Assembly: GCF_008477545.1 (NCBI RefSeq) | Contig: NZ_VORA01000005.1 | Span: 1-64,000, forward strand | Source: Roseibium aestuarii | GTDB lineage: Bacteria; Pseudomonadota; Alphaproteobacteria; Rhizobiales; Stappiaceae | Reading direction: 5' to 3' | Length of the DNA: 64,000 bases | In this document: in pieces, positions 56,598 to 64,000 of the stretch | Position numbering within the stretch: position 1 is the first letter of the stretch | How the letters are laid out: the number at the start of each line of letters is the position of its first letter | Program-made: the position numbers and the translations under genes | The notes under the pieces: generated by a model | The model's database searches: none | Seen by the model: the letters and a program-made list of their open reading frames with translations, nothing else | What the model was told of the DNA's origin: nothing

Positions 56598-56963
56598 ATG
56601 AAACAGTGTCTTGTTGTTGATGACTCGAGCGTCATCCGTAAAGTCGCCCGCCGCATTCTCGAAGACATGAACTTCGAGATCGCCGAAGCCGAAGACGGGC
56701 AGCAGGCTCTCGACCATTGCCGCAAGTCCATGCCGGACGCCATCCTGCTGGACTGGAACATGCCGGTCATGGACGGACTTGAGTTCCTGACCAGCCTGCG
56801 CAACGAGGAAGGCGGCGAACGTCCCGTCGTCGTGTTCTGCACGACCGAGAACGACGTGGCCCATATCGCTCGCGCCATCCGCGCCGGCGCCAACGAATAC
56901 ATCATGAAGCCGTTCGATCGGGAGATTGTCGAAGCCAAGTTCCAGGAAGTTGGCCTCATCTGA
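56598..56963 (+). CDS. cheY: Chemotaxis response regulator CheY
   Basis: A 121-residue single receiver domain with acid pair Asp8/Asp9, phospho-acceptor Asp52 (ILLDWNMPVMDG), conserved Thr in CTTEND and Lys in IMKPFD. It carries the signal to the flagellar motor. AAGGGGAGA precedes the ATG. Confidence 0.95.
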   Translation: MKQCLVVDDSSVIRKVARRILEDMNFEIAEAEDGQQALDHCRKSMPDAILLDWNMPVMDGLEFLTSLRNEEGGERPVVVFCTTENDVAHIARAIRAGANEYIMKPFDREIVEAKFQEVGLI

Positions 56964-57002
56964 AATCTTCATGCCGTCAAGAATTAGATATGGATCCGGC
57001 TG

Positions 57003-58202
57003 ATGGCTGTTGCACAAACGAACTATACGACTGGGTCGACACCCAGCGCTGACCCCATCAAGGTTATGGTCGTCGATGACGCGGTGGTGATCCGCGGTCT
57101 GCTCAGCCGTTGGCTCGACGCGGATGAAAGCCTGCAGGTTGTCAGTTCCCACCGGAACGGCAAGCTGGCGGTCGACGATATCGAGAAGAGCAATCCGGAC
57201 GTCGTGGTCCTGGACATCGAGATGCCGGAAATGGACGGCATGACGGCCCTGCCGCTCATGCTGGCCAAGAAGCGGGATCTCGTGGTGATCATGGCCTCGA
57301 CCCTGACCCGCCGCAATGCGGAGATCAGCCTCAAGGCCCTGTCGCTCGGTGCGGCGGACTATGTGCCGAAGCCGGAGTCCAATTCCGAGGTCACCACCTC
57401 CGTCGATTTCCGTCGCGAACTCATCGAGAAGGTCAAGGCGCTCGGCCAGCGCGCCCGCCGCATGCGGGGCCCCGCCCGCAGCATGCGTGCGGAGACGAAT
57501 GCAGGCCGGGTCAGCTCCCAAGCGCCGGTTGGGCGTCTGGCTGCCGCGCCGCTGCGCACGCCTGCCATTGCGCCTGCTGCAGGGAAGACCTTCAAGCTGC
57601 GTCCCTATTCCAGCGTGCGTCCGCGCATTCTGGCGATCGGATCCTCGACCGGTGGCCCCCAGGCCCTGCAGAAGGTGATGAAGGACATCGGATCCTCTCT
57701 GCATGAGGTGCCGGTGGTCATCACCCAGCACATGCCCCCCACCTTCACGGCCATTCTGGCCGAGCATGTGGGCAAGGCGGCCCTACGCCCCTCCAAGGAA
57801 GGGGCTGATGGCGACGTGCTGCGTCCGGGCGAGATCTATGTGGCGCCGGGCGGCAAGCACATGATCCTGGAGAAGGACGGCGGCGCCGTGAAGATCCGTC
57901 TGACGGATGGCGCGCCGGTGAATTTCTGCAAGCCCGCGGTCGACCCGCTGTTCGACAGCGTCGCCAAGATCTACGGCTCGGCAACCCTCGGCCTCATCCT
58001 GACCGGCATGGGTCATGACGGCGCCGATGGGGTGAAGACCATCGCCGCAGGCGGCGGCAGCATCATCACCCAGGACGAAGCGTCCAGCGTGGTGTGGGGC
58101 ATGCCGGGTGCTGCGGCCAATACCGGGATGTGCAGCGATGTCCTGCCGCTGGACGAGATCGGTCCCAAGATTGTTCGGGTGCTCAAGGGGAACACGCGAT
58201 GA
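57003..58202 (+). CDS. cheB: Chemotaxis methylesterase CheB
   Basis: The 399-residue protein has an N-terminal receiver (Asp71 in VVVLDIEMPEMDGM), a linker (about 150-195) and the esterase domain with the catalytic Ser in IGSSTGGPQAL, His in TQHMPPTFT and Asp in ILTGMGHDGADG. It demethylates receptors when phosphorylated by CheA. No receptor gene lies in the window. Confidence 0.96.
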   Translation: MAVAQTNYTTGSTPSADPIKVMVVDDAVVIRGLLSRWLDADESLQVVSSHRNGKLAVDDIEKSNPDVVVLDIEMPEMDGMTALPLMLAKKRDLVVIMASTLTRRNAEISLKALSLGAADYVPKPESNSEVTTSVDFRRELIEKVKALGQRARRMRGPARSMRAETNAGRVSSQAPVGRLAAAPLRTPAIAPAAGKTFKLRPYSSVRPRILAIGSSTGGPQALQKVMKDIGSSLHEVPVVITQHMPPTFTAILAEHVGKAALRPSKEGADGDVLRPGEIYVAPGGKHMILEKDGGAVKIRLTDGAPVNFCKPAVDPLFDSVAKIYGSATLGLILTGMGHDGADGVKTIAAGGGSIITQDEASSVVWGMPGAAANTGMCSDVLPLDEIGPKIVRVLKGNTR

Positions 58203-59071
58203 ATGCCAGTGAGTTCGAGTTCCTGAAGAAGTTTCTCAAGGAACGATCCGGGCTCGTGCTGTCGAATGACAAGCAGTACCTGGTCGAGAGCCGGCTGCTG
58301 CCGATTGCACGCAACGCCAAGCTCGAAACGTTGAGCAACCTGATCCAGACCTTGCAGCGGCCGGGCAACCGGAAGCTGGAGACGGATGTCGTCGAAGCCA
58401 TGACGACGAACGAATCCTTCTTTTTCCGCGACAAGACGCCCTTCGAGCACTTCAACGAAACCATGCTGCCGGCTCTTCTGCAGAGCCGGGCCTCGCAGCG
58501 GACGCTGAAGATCTGGTGTGCGGCCGCCTCGACGGGGCAGGAGCCCTATTCGCTGGCGATCTGCATCAAGGAAGCGGCCGCAAAGCTCGGCGGCTGGCGG
58601 ACCCGGATCATCGGCACCGACCTGTCCCAGGAAGTGCTGGAGAAGGCCAAGGCCGGTCTCTACAGCCAGTTCGAGGTTCAGCGCGGCCTGCCGATCCAGA
58701 TGCTGCTGAAGTATTTCGAGCAGAAGGGCGATATGTGGCAGATCTCGCCGGCGCTGCGCGCCATGGTCGAGTGGCGTCAGCTGAACCTGCTGGAGAACTT
58801 CAACCATCTGGGAGAGTTCGACATTCTCTTCTGCCGCAACGTGCTGATCTATTTCGACCAGCCGACCAAGATCGAGGTCCTGAACCGGCTGGCCAAGATG
58901 ATCCCGGAAGACGGGTATCTGGTGCTCGGTGCGGCGGAGACCGTGGTCGGGCTGACCGATGCCTTCAAGCCGGTGCCGGAAAAGCGCGGCCTGTTTCAGC
59001 GCAAGCCCTCAGGGGCAAGCGCCACGGTGTCCCGTCCGGCCTTTGCCGCCTCGAGCCTCGGCACGCGCTGA
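58199..59071 (+). CDS. cheR: Chemotaxis methyltransferase CheR
   Basis: The 290-residue SAM-dependent enzyme shows an N-terminal helical domain and MTTNESFFFRDKTPF, then WCAAASTGQEPYSLAI (SAM site), IIGTDLSQEVLEKAK and FCRNVLIYFDQPTK. It methylates receptor glutamates. The ATG overlaps the cheB stop by 4 bases, and a terminator ends the operon. Confidence 0.95.
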   Translation: MNASEFEFLKKFLKERSGLVLSNDKQYLVESRLLPIARNAKLETLSNLIQTLQRPGNRKLETDVVEAMTTNESFFFRDKTPFEHFNETMLPALLQSRASQRTLKIWCAAASTGQEPYSLAICIKEAAAKLGGWRTRIIGTDLSQEVLEKAKAGLYSQFEVQRGLPIQMLLKYFEQKGDMWQISPALRAMVEWRQLNLLENFNHLGEFDILFCRNVLIYFDQPTKIEVLNRLAKMIPEDGYLVLGAAETVVGLTDAFKPVPEKRGLFQRKPSGASATVSRPAFAASSLGTR

Positions 59072-59100
59072 CAGCTCGGCGCGCCTTCTGATCCCCTCGC

Positions 59101-59126
59101 AAAGCCGGCCCTGCGTGGCCGGCTTT
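59101..59126 (+). terminator. Terminator of the che operon
   Basis: A perfect 10-bp stem AAAGCCGGCC/GGCCGGCTTT (59101-59110 with 59117-59126) lies 30 bases past cheR. The T residues are in the stem. Confidence 0.75.
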
Positions 59127-59319
59127 CGCATGTCCGGAGCAGGCATGGCAGGAAGGGGAGACACCGCCATTCCGCGCGATCACGCAGGGCTCGCGAAATC
59201 GTGAAAACCATGGCCAGCAACCGGTTCCTTAAGGGCTTTTCCTGATGGGATGCTGCCCCATGTTCTCCCGGGACGATCCGGACGGAAGAGGTCCGTCCGG
59301 TCCGCACAACAAGGAGAGC

Positions 59320-60318
59320 ATGACGATGGGATCCGTGAAGATCGAAATGTCGCGCCGTGCAGCCCTGGGCGCTCTGGCCCTGGGTGGGGGGATGGCCGCC
59401 ACCGGGATGTCGCCGCTGGGTGGTCTGCGAAGCGCACAGGCCGCCGAGGGCGCTGCCGAGGCGGGTGGAGTTGCCCTGCCTTTCGCGCGCTATCAGGTGG
59501 GCTCCTTTGAGGTCCTGACGCTGCTGGACGGCGCGGCCGTGTTCGAAGAGCCGCAGAAGACCTTCGCCATGAATGTTCCGGCCGAGGAGTTCACCGAGGT
59601 CACGACGGCGAATTTCCTGCCGCTCGACAAGTTCAAGAACTTCTTCACGCCGACCGTGATCAACACCGGCTCCGAGGTGATCCTCTTCGACACCGGCAAC
59701 GGCGAAGCCGCCCGTCCGGGCCGCGGCAATCTGGTTCTGGCTCTCGAAGCCGCAGGCTATTCCGCCGGGGATGTGACGACCGTGGTTCTGACCCACATGC
59801 ACGGCGACCACGTGAACGGCTTGAGCGGCGAGGGCGGTCTGACCTTCCCGAATGCGCGCTACGTGACCGGCGCCAAGGAGTTCGACGCCTGGTCGGCGCA
59901 GGATCCGGAGCAGAACGGCGGCGCCAAGCCCTTTGCCACCAAGGTGAAGCCCCTGGCCGACAAGATAACCTTCTTGGAGGACGGCGGCTCGGTCGTCAGC
60001 GGCATCACCGCCATCGCCGCCTTCGGGCACACGCCCGGCCACATGGTCTATATGGTCGAGAGCGATGGCCAGCAGCTTCTGCTCGCCGCTGACACCGCCA
60101 ATCACTATGTCTGGTCGCTCGGCTATCCGGACTGGGAAGTGCGGTTCGACATGGACAAGGCGGCGGCTGCCGCGACGCGCCGGAAGGTGCTCGACATGCT
60201 GGCCACGGACCGGATCCCCTTCATCGGCTATCACATGCCGTTCCCGGCGGTGGGCTTCGTCGAGGCCCGCGACAGCGGCTTCCGCTATGTTCCGGAGACC
60301 TATCAGCTCGATCTCTGA
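59320..60318 (+). CDS. Tat-exported metallo-beta-lactamase-fold hydrolase
   Basis: The protein has 332 residues from the ATG at 59320, preceded by AAGGAG. A twin-arginine signal (SRRAALGALALGGGMAATG, cleavage near AQA) leads into a zinc-hydrolase domain with THMHGDHVNGL, AFGHTPGHMVYMV and LLLAADTANHYVW metal ligands. Function unknown; the fold covers lactonases, glyoxalase II-like enzymes and others. It is wedged between the che operon and ctrA. Confidence 0.9.
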   Translation: MTMGSVKIEMSRRAALGALALGGGMAATGMSPLGGLRSAQAAEGAAEAGGVALPFARYQVGSFEVLTLLDGAAVFEEPQKTFAMNVPAEEFTEVTTANFLPLDKFKNFFTPTVINTGSEVILFDTGNGEAARPGRGNLVLALEAAGYSAGDVTTVVLTHMHGDHVNGLSGEGGLTFPNARYVTGAKEFDAWSAQDPEQNGGAKPFATKVKPLADKITFLEDGGSVVSGITAIAAFGHTPGHMVYMVESDGQQLLLAADTANHYVWSLGYPDWEVRFDMDKAAAAATRRKVLDMLATDRIPFIGYHMPFPAVGFVEARDSGFRYVPETYQLDL

Positions 60319-60390
60319 GCCAGACAGGACAAGGAAGCGGGGCTGACGGCTGCGGCCGTCGGCCCCATATTTATTCGTGCCGAGGGCAAC

Positions 60391-60417
60391 AAAAAACCCC
60401 CGCACAACGGCGGGGGT
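60391..60417 (-). terminator. Intrinsic terminator of ctrA
   Basis: A perfect 8-bp stem (60396-60403 with 60410-60417) is followed by a run of six T on the minus strand, 25 bases past the ctrA stop. Confidence 0.93.
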
Positions 60418-60441
60418 CCTGCAGACGTCTCGAGGCGCGGC

Positions 60442-61134
60442 TCAGGCCGCGGCTTCGATTTCCGGTTCGCGCAGCACGTAGCCGCGGCCCCAGACGGTCT
60501 CGATGTAGTTCTTGCCCGACGTGGCGGCTGCCAGCTTCTTGCGCAGCTTGCAGATGAACACGTCGATGATCTTCAGTTCCGGCTCGTCCATGCCACCGTA
60601 GAGGTGGTTCAGGAACATTTCCTTCGTCAGGGTCGTGCCCTTGCGCAGGGAAAGGAGCTCCAGCATCTGGTACTCCTTGCCGGTCAGGTGCACGCGCTGG
60701 CCACCGACCTCGACGGTCTTGGTGTCCAGGTTGACCTTCAGGTCTCCGGTCACGATGACGGACTGGGCATGACCCTTGGAGCGGCGCACGATCGCATGGA
60801 TGCGGGCCACCAGCTCGTCCTTGTGGAACGGCTTGGTCATGTAGTCGTCGGCGCCGAAGCCCAGGCCGCGAACCTTGTCCTCGATGCCGGCGTTGCCGGA
60901 GAGGATCAGGATCGGCGTCTTGACCTTGGAAACTCGGAGTGTGCGCAGAACCTCATACCCGGACATGTCCGGCAGGTTGAGGTCCAGCATAATGATGTCA
61001 TAATCGTACAGCTTGCCGAGGTCGATGCCTTCCTCGCCAAGATCTGTCGTGTAGACGTTGAAATTCTCAGACTTCAGCATCAGCTCAATGCTTTGTGCTG
61101 TAGCGCTGTCATCCTCAATCAACAATACACGCAT
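60442..61134 (-). CDS. ctrA: Cell-cycle master regulator CtrA
   Basis: From the ATG at 61134 the protein has 230 residues: receiver domain ([17 protein letters not shown], phospho-acceptor Asp51, Lys in MTKPF) and a winged-helix OmpR-type DNA-binding domain (about 125-225, [27 protein letters not shown]). The C-terminus EAAA resembles the ClpXP-recognised tail of Caulobacter CtrA. It binds TTAA-N7-TTAA boxes to control cell-cycle, flagellar and envelope genes. A CtrA box lies in its own promoter region. Confidence 0.97.
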   Translation of the reverse strand: MRVLLIEDDSATAQSIELMLKSENFNVYTTDLGEEGIDLGKLYDYDIIMLDLNLPDMSGYEVLRTLRVSKVKTPILILSGNAGIEDKVRGLGFGADDYMTKPFHKDELVARIHAIVRRSKGHAQSVIVTGDLKVNLDTKTVEVGGQRVHLTGKEYQMLELLSLRKGTTLTKEMFLNHLYGGMDEPELKIIDVFICKLRKKLAAATSGKNYIETVWGRGYVLREPEIEAAA

Positions 61135-61509
61135 GCCAATCCCCTTGTGTTGCCTTTCCTGGGCAAGTCGCAACGGCTGTTGTCGGTGCCTGCTACGAAG
61201 GACTGCCTTAACCCCGACTCAAAGCTAATTGAGTTATGGTTAACAAAATCTAATCCGTAGCGGCAAGCTCTCTGTTAACGAATCTGTGCACAAGCACTAA
61301 CCCACTGAGACATAGGCAAAAACTGCCTATCTAGCGAGTTAAGGCTCCACTTTAAGAAGCCCCGTTAAGTGACTCCTTTCAGATTCGTTTTCAAAAAGCC
61401 GTTGTCGACCCTTCAAAGGCTCTCGCCTGTCAACGATCCCTTCATTAAGATTAAGCAGAGATGTAAACGATCGGTTACCAACGTGGCGAAACTGAGCGGA
61501 GAATTTTAG
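61135..61509. promoter_or_regulatory. ctrA/fliI divergent control region
   Basis: These 375 bases are AT-rich and carry four GANTC methylation sites (61216, 61280, 61371, 61382) and many TTAA motifs. Three of the latter lie at exact 13-base spacing (61339, 61352, 61365). They diverge to ctrA (minus) and fliI (plus). No coding frame is supported. Confidence 0.6.
61229..61244 (-). promoter_or_regulatory. CtrA-type box in the ctrA-fliI intergenic region
   Basis: TTGA (61229-61232), N7, TTAAC (61240-61244): one mismatch to the consensus, about 95 bases before the ctrA start. The matching sequence is on the plus strand. It suggests autoregulation. Confidence 0.55.
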
Positions 61510-62835
61510 GTGAAGTCACTTTTTGCCGAGATTGATTCGCTGATGGCGACCGAAATCTACGGTCGGGTGGCTGCCGTGCAGGGTCTCCTGGTCGAAATTG
61601 CCGGTCCCGTGCACGAAATGAGCGTCGGTTCGCGACTCATGATCGACAGCGGGGAGGGCAATCCTCCCGTTCCCGCGGAGGTGGTCGGCTTCCGCGATGG
61701 CCATGCCCTGTGCATGCCCTTTTCCAACCTGGAGGGGGTGCGGATGGGTTGCAAGGCGACGGTCACGGCACGTGAGAGCGTGGTTCATCCGTCCAATCAA
61801 TGGCTTGGGCGGGTCATCAATGCCCTTGGGGAACCGATCGATGGTAAAGGAGATCTTCCCGGTGGCGGTTCGCCTCGCAAATTGAGAACCAACCCTCCGC
61901 CGGCTTCCGAGCGTTCACGGGTTGGCGGGCCGATCGATCTGGGCGTGCGCGCGCTCAACACCTTCGTCACCTGTTGCGAGGGGCAACGCATGGGCATTTT
62001 CGCCGGATCGGGCGTGGGCAAGTCCGTGCTCATGTCGATGCTGGCGCGCAACACCGACTGCGACGTCTCCGTGATCGGGCTGATCGGCGAACGTGGCCGC
62101 GAGGTGCAGGAATTCATCGAGGACGATCTGGGCGAGGAGGGGCTGGCCCGTTCCGTGGTGGTGGTCGCCACTTCCGATGAGAGCGTGCTCATGCGCCGGC
62201 AGGCCGCCTATCTCGCCATGACCGTGGCCGAGCATTTCCGCGACGATGGCCAGAGCGTCCTGTGCATGATGGACAGCATTACCCGCTTTGCCATGGCCCA
62301 GCGAGAGATCGGCCTGTCCGTCGGCGAGCCGCCCACTTCCAAGGGTTATACACCCACCGTCTTCACCGAGCTGCCGCGCCTGCTGGAGCGGGCCGGGCCC
62401 GGCAAGGTCGGCAAGGGCATGATCACCGGGCTCTTCACGGTTCTGGTGGAAGGCGACAATCATAACGAGCCGGTGGCCGATGCGGTGCGTGGCATTCTGG
62501 ACGGCCATATCGTGATGGAGCGCGCCATTGCCGAGCGGGGGCGCTATCCGGCCATCAACGTGCTGAAGTCGGTCTCGCGCACCATGCCGCGCTGCGTGCC
62601 CGAGGCGCAGCTGCCGGTCCTGCGCAAGGCCAAGCAGCTGATGGCGACCTTCTCCGACATGGAGGAGCTGATCCGGCTGGGCGCCTATCGCAAGGGCTCG
62701 GACCCGACAGTGGACGAGGCAATCCGCCGGCACGAGCCGCTCGAAACCTTCCTCACTCAATGGAAAGACGAGGCCACTTCCCTGGAAGAGGGTTATTCGC
62801 GTCTTGCCAACCTTTTGGAAATGACTCCGGGATAA
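61510..62835 (+). CDS. fliI: Flagellar export ATPase FliI
   Basis: The 441-residue ATPase starts at a GTG preceded by GGAG at 61498. It has an N-terminal beta domain, Walker [14 protein letters not shown] (about 163-175), [17 protein letters not shown], Walker [19 protein letters not shown] and [18 protein letters not shown]. It energises flagellar type III export with FliJ. It is the only flagellar structural-assembly operon in the window and lies divergent from ctrA. Confidence 0.94.
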   Translation: MKSLFAEIDSLMATEIYGRVAAVQGLLVEIAGPVHEMSVGSRLMIDSGEGNPPVPAEVVGFRDGHALCMPFSNLEGVRMGCKATVTARESVVHPSNQWLGRVINALGEPIDGKGDLPGGGSPRKLRTNPPPASERSRVGGPIDLGVRALNTFVTCCEGQRMGIFAGSGVGKSVLMSMLARNTDCDVSVIGLIGERGREVQEFIEDDLGEEGLARSVVVVATSDESVLMRRQAAYLAMTVAEHFRDDGQSVLCMMDSITRFAMAQREIGLSVGEPPTSKGYTPTVFTELPRLLERAGPGKVGKGMITGLFTVLVEGDNHNEPVADAVRGILDGHIVMERAIAERGRYPAINVLKSVSRTMPRCVPEAQLPVLRKAKQLMATFSDMEELIRLGAYRKGSDPTVDEAIRRHEPLETFLTQWKDEATSLEEGYSRLANLLEMTPG

Positions 62836-62863
62836 TGTGATCCGGCAAGGGGAGTATTGAGTG

Positions 62864-63274
62864 ATGAAAACCCGTGAGAGTCTCATTCGGCTGAAGCGTT
62901 TCCAGGTCGACGACAAGCGTCGTCAGCTCAGCCAGATCGAAAGCATGATTGCGGAATTCAACCGCATGGCCGACGAACTGGATGACCAGATCAAGAGCGA
63001 ACAGGAGCGCGTCGGGATCACCGATGTCAGCCACTTCGCCTATCCGACCTTCGCCAAGGCCGCTGCGACCCGCCGGGACAATCTTCGCAATTCCGCCCAT
63101 GAGCTGAATGATCAGCTGGAGCGGGCGCGTGACGAGCTCAACGAGGCGATCGAGGAGCTGAAGAAGTTCGAGCAGCTGGAAGAACGTGACCAGCAGCGCG
63201 AGCGCACCGCTCAGGAACTGGCCGAGCAGGACCAGATGGACGAGATCGCCGGCCGGGCCCACGCCCTGAAGTAA
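62864..63274 (+). CDS. fliJ: Flagellar export chaperone FliJ
   Basis: A 136-residue, entirely helical coiled-coil protein directly downstream of fliI, as typical of FliJ. It engages FliI and FlhA and helps chaperone recycling. The start is taken at the ATG following an in-frame GTG (62861); AGGGGAG lies upstream. Confidence 0.85.
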   Translation: MKTRESLIRLKRFQVDDKRRQLSQIESMIAEFNRMADELDDQIKSEQERVGITDVSHFAYPTFAKAAATRRDNLRNSAHELNDQLERARDELNEAIEELKKFEQLEERDQQRERTAQELAEQDQMDEIAGRAHALK

Positions 63275-63313
63275 CGCTCCCCGCGTTCAATTCTCCTGAC
63301 CCTTTCCGGTCCT

Positions 63314-63379
63314 TGCAGACCCGACCTCCTTCAGGCGCTGATGGCGCCTGAAGTGCCATTCCGAATGGCACAGTCTGCG
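63314..63379 (+). ncRNA. Three-way-junction-like structured element between fliJ and the PqiA-like gene
   Basis: A closing stem GCAGAC/GTCTGC (63315-63320 with 63373-63378) encloses two adjacent perfect hairpins: a 9-bp stem (63330-63338 with 63344-63352) and an 8-bp stem (63353-63360 with 63364-63371). No T-tract follows. It may be an mRNA leader structure, a terminator-like processing site or a repeat. Confidence 0.45.
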
Positions 63380-63452
63380 GCCTCGGCTTCTTCCCCGGCA
63401 GATCTGTGCTAGGGTCCCGGATCCCTTCCGATCCGCGCGCCGACGGCCCTTC

Positions 63453-63884
63453 ATGCGATTGCTTCTTTCCCTTCTTCTGCCGGTTTCCACCTTCGCCTTC
63501 GCGCTGGGCATCACCCTGCCTCTGCTGCGGTTCGACCGGCTGTATTTCTTCCAGGAACGTCCCTCCCTGATCGGCATGCTGCATGGCCTGTGGATCGACG
63601 GGGAAATGGGGCTGGCCCTTCTGGTGGGCACGTTCTCCCTGCTCCTGCCGGCCTGCAAGATCCTGTTGCTGCATGTGGTTCTGCTCGCCGGGCGGCAAAG
63701 CCGCTCGCTTGTCCTGCTCTCGGGCCTGAGCAAGTGGTCCATGCTGGACGTGATGGTGGTCGCGCTGGTGGTCTTTGCGGCCAAGACCTCGGGACTGGCG
63801 GCGGCCAGCGTTCTGCCGGGGCTCTGGTTCTACGGGATCGCGGCGCTGGGGACAGCGGTTGCGGCGCAGCTCTGCAAGGAGTGA
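63453..63884 (+). CDS. PqiA-like integral membrane protein
   Basis: The 143-residue protein has four hydrophobic segments with a spacing typical of one paraquat-inducible protein A (PqiA) half: LRLLLSLLLPVSTFAFALGITLPLLRF, MGLALLVGTFSLLLPACKILLLHVV, SKWSMLDVMVVALVVFAAKT and a final helix. PqiA proteins are linked to lipid transport between membranes with MCE partners, which are not seen here. The single cysteine is in LLPACKI. Confidence 0.7.
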   Translation: MRLLLSLLLPVSTFAFALGITLPLLRFDRLYFFQERPSLIGMLHGLWIDGEMGLALLVGTFSLLLPACKILLLHVVLLAGRQSRSLVLLSGLSKWSMLDVMVVALVVFAAKTSGLAAASVLPGLWFYGIAALGTAVAAQLCKE

Positions 63885-63904
63885 GCTAGCGTCATCCGGC
63901 ACCT

Positions 63905-64000
63905 CAGAGAGGCGAGGCGCGCAAGGTGCGGCGGCGGCGCGGCTTGATTGGCCGACGGGCCGAGAAGCTGCCATCGCCGCGGCGCGGATGGCGGGGGACG
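63905..64000 (-). CDS. Possible C-terminal end of a gene cut by the window edge
   Basis: A minus-strand frame open to the edge ends at 63905 with a strongly basic tail (FSARRPIKPRRRRTLRASPL). It may be the end of a real gene or chance in GC-rich DNA. No product can be named. Confidence 0.25.

Noticed and set aside
63138-63974. A 278-codon minus-strand frame at the right end
   Set aside because: It is antisense to fliJ and the PqiA-like gene and lacks any domain character.

Overview
The window is a contiguous stretch of GC-rich chromosome from an alphaproteobacterium of the order Hyphomicrobiales (Rhizobiales). The gene content suggests a free-living, motile, Stappiaceae-like organism; the family is inference. 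The evidence for the order is the CckA-pathway phosphotransferase ChpT with CtrA beside flagellar and chemotaxis genes, a DUF4164-zapA pair, a DUF1134/EipA protein, the tkt-gap-pgk-fba order, and TTAA-N7-TTAA CtrA boxes. It is almost entirely core genome: about 55 convincing genes, one tRNA-Glu, one 6S RNA, one TPP riboswitch, many intrinsic terminators and a few dispersed palindromic repeats. I see no insertion sequence, prophage or CRISPR array.

Layout. 0-12.2 kb (minus strand): transketolase, gap, pgk and class II aldolase, then a repeat-rich gap, then a ThiE-like protein, a Sel1-repeat protein, efp, an inositol monophosphatase and a MotA/TolQ-like plus OmpA/MotB-like pair. 12.5-17.7 kb: DUF4164, zapA, a LuxR-type regulator (minus), an orphan terminator (candidate sRNA), 6S RNA, 5-FCL, a YmdB-type phosphoesterase, yebC and a MazG-like protein. 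17.7-28.5 kb: a TSUP permease, then ruvC-ruvA-small membrane protein-ruvB-ybgC-tolQRAB-pal-cpoB-tilS. 28.7-37.5 kb: ftsH, glmM, a CtrA-box-controlled outer-membrane beta-barrel, serC with a hairpin leader, an EamA exporter and purA. 37.8-51.7 kb: a large proline/alanine-rich membrane protein, a TPP riboswitch with thiamine-precursor uptake genes lacking an ATPase, a CHASE2 adenylate cyclase, rpoH, rluD, a small membrane protein, a GFA-family protein, tRNA-Glu, mscL, an amidase, a coiled-coil membrane protein and EipA. 52-64 kb: a YHS protein, chpT, cheA-cheW-cheY-cheB-cheR, an exported metallo-beta-lactamase-fold protein, ctrA (minus), fliI, fliJ and a PqiA-like membrane protein.

How the parts fit. 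The strongest theme is cell-cycle, envelope and motility coupling. ChpT passes phosphate to CtrA, both are here, and CtrA-type boxes lie upstream of ctrA itself, of the tol-pal operon and of the outer-membrane protein gene. FliI/FliJ and the Che operon lie in the same block. The best candidates for little-described biology are the MotA-like/OmpA-like pair at the left edge, the ATPase-less TPP-riboswitch transporter with a small ORF in its leader, the orphan terminator before 6S RNA, a three-way-junction-like structure between fliJ and the PqiA-like gene, TTAA arrays phased at 13 bp, and the 598-residue single-pass protein after purA. No clearly new multi-gene system such as a defence island is visible.
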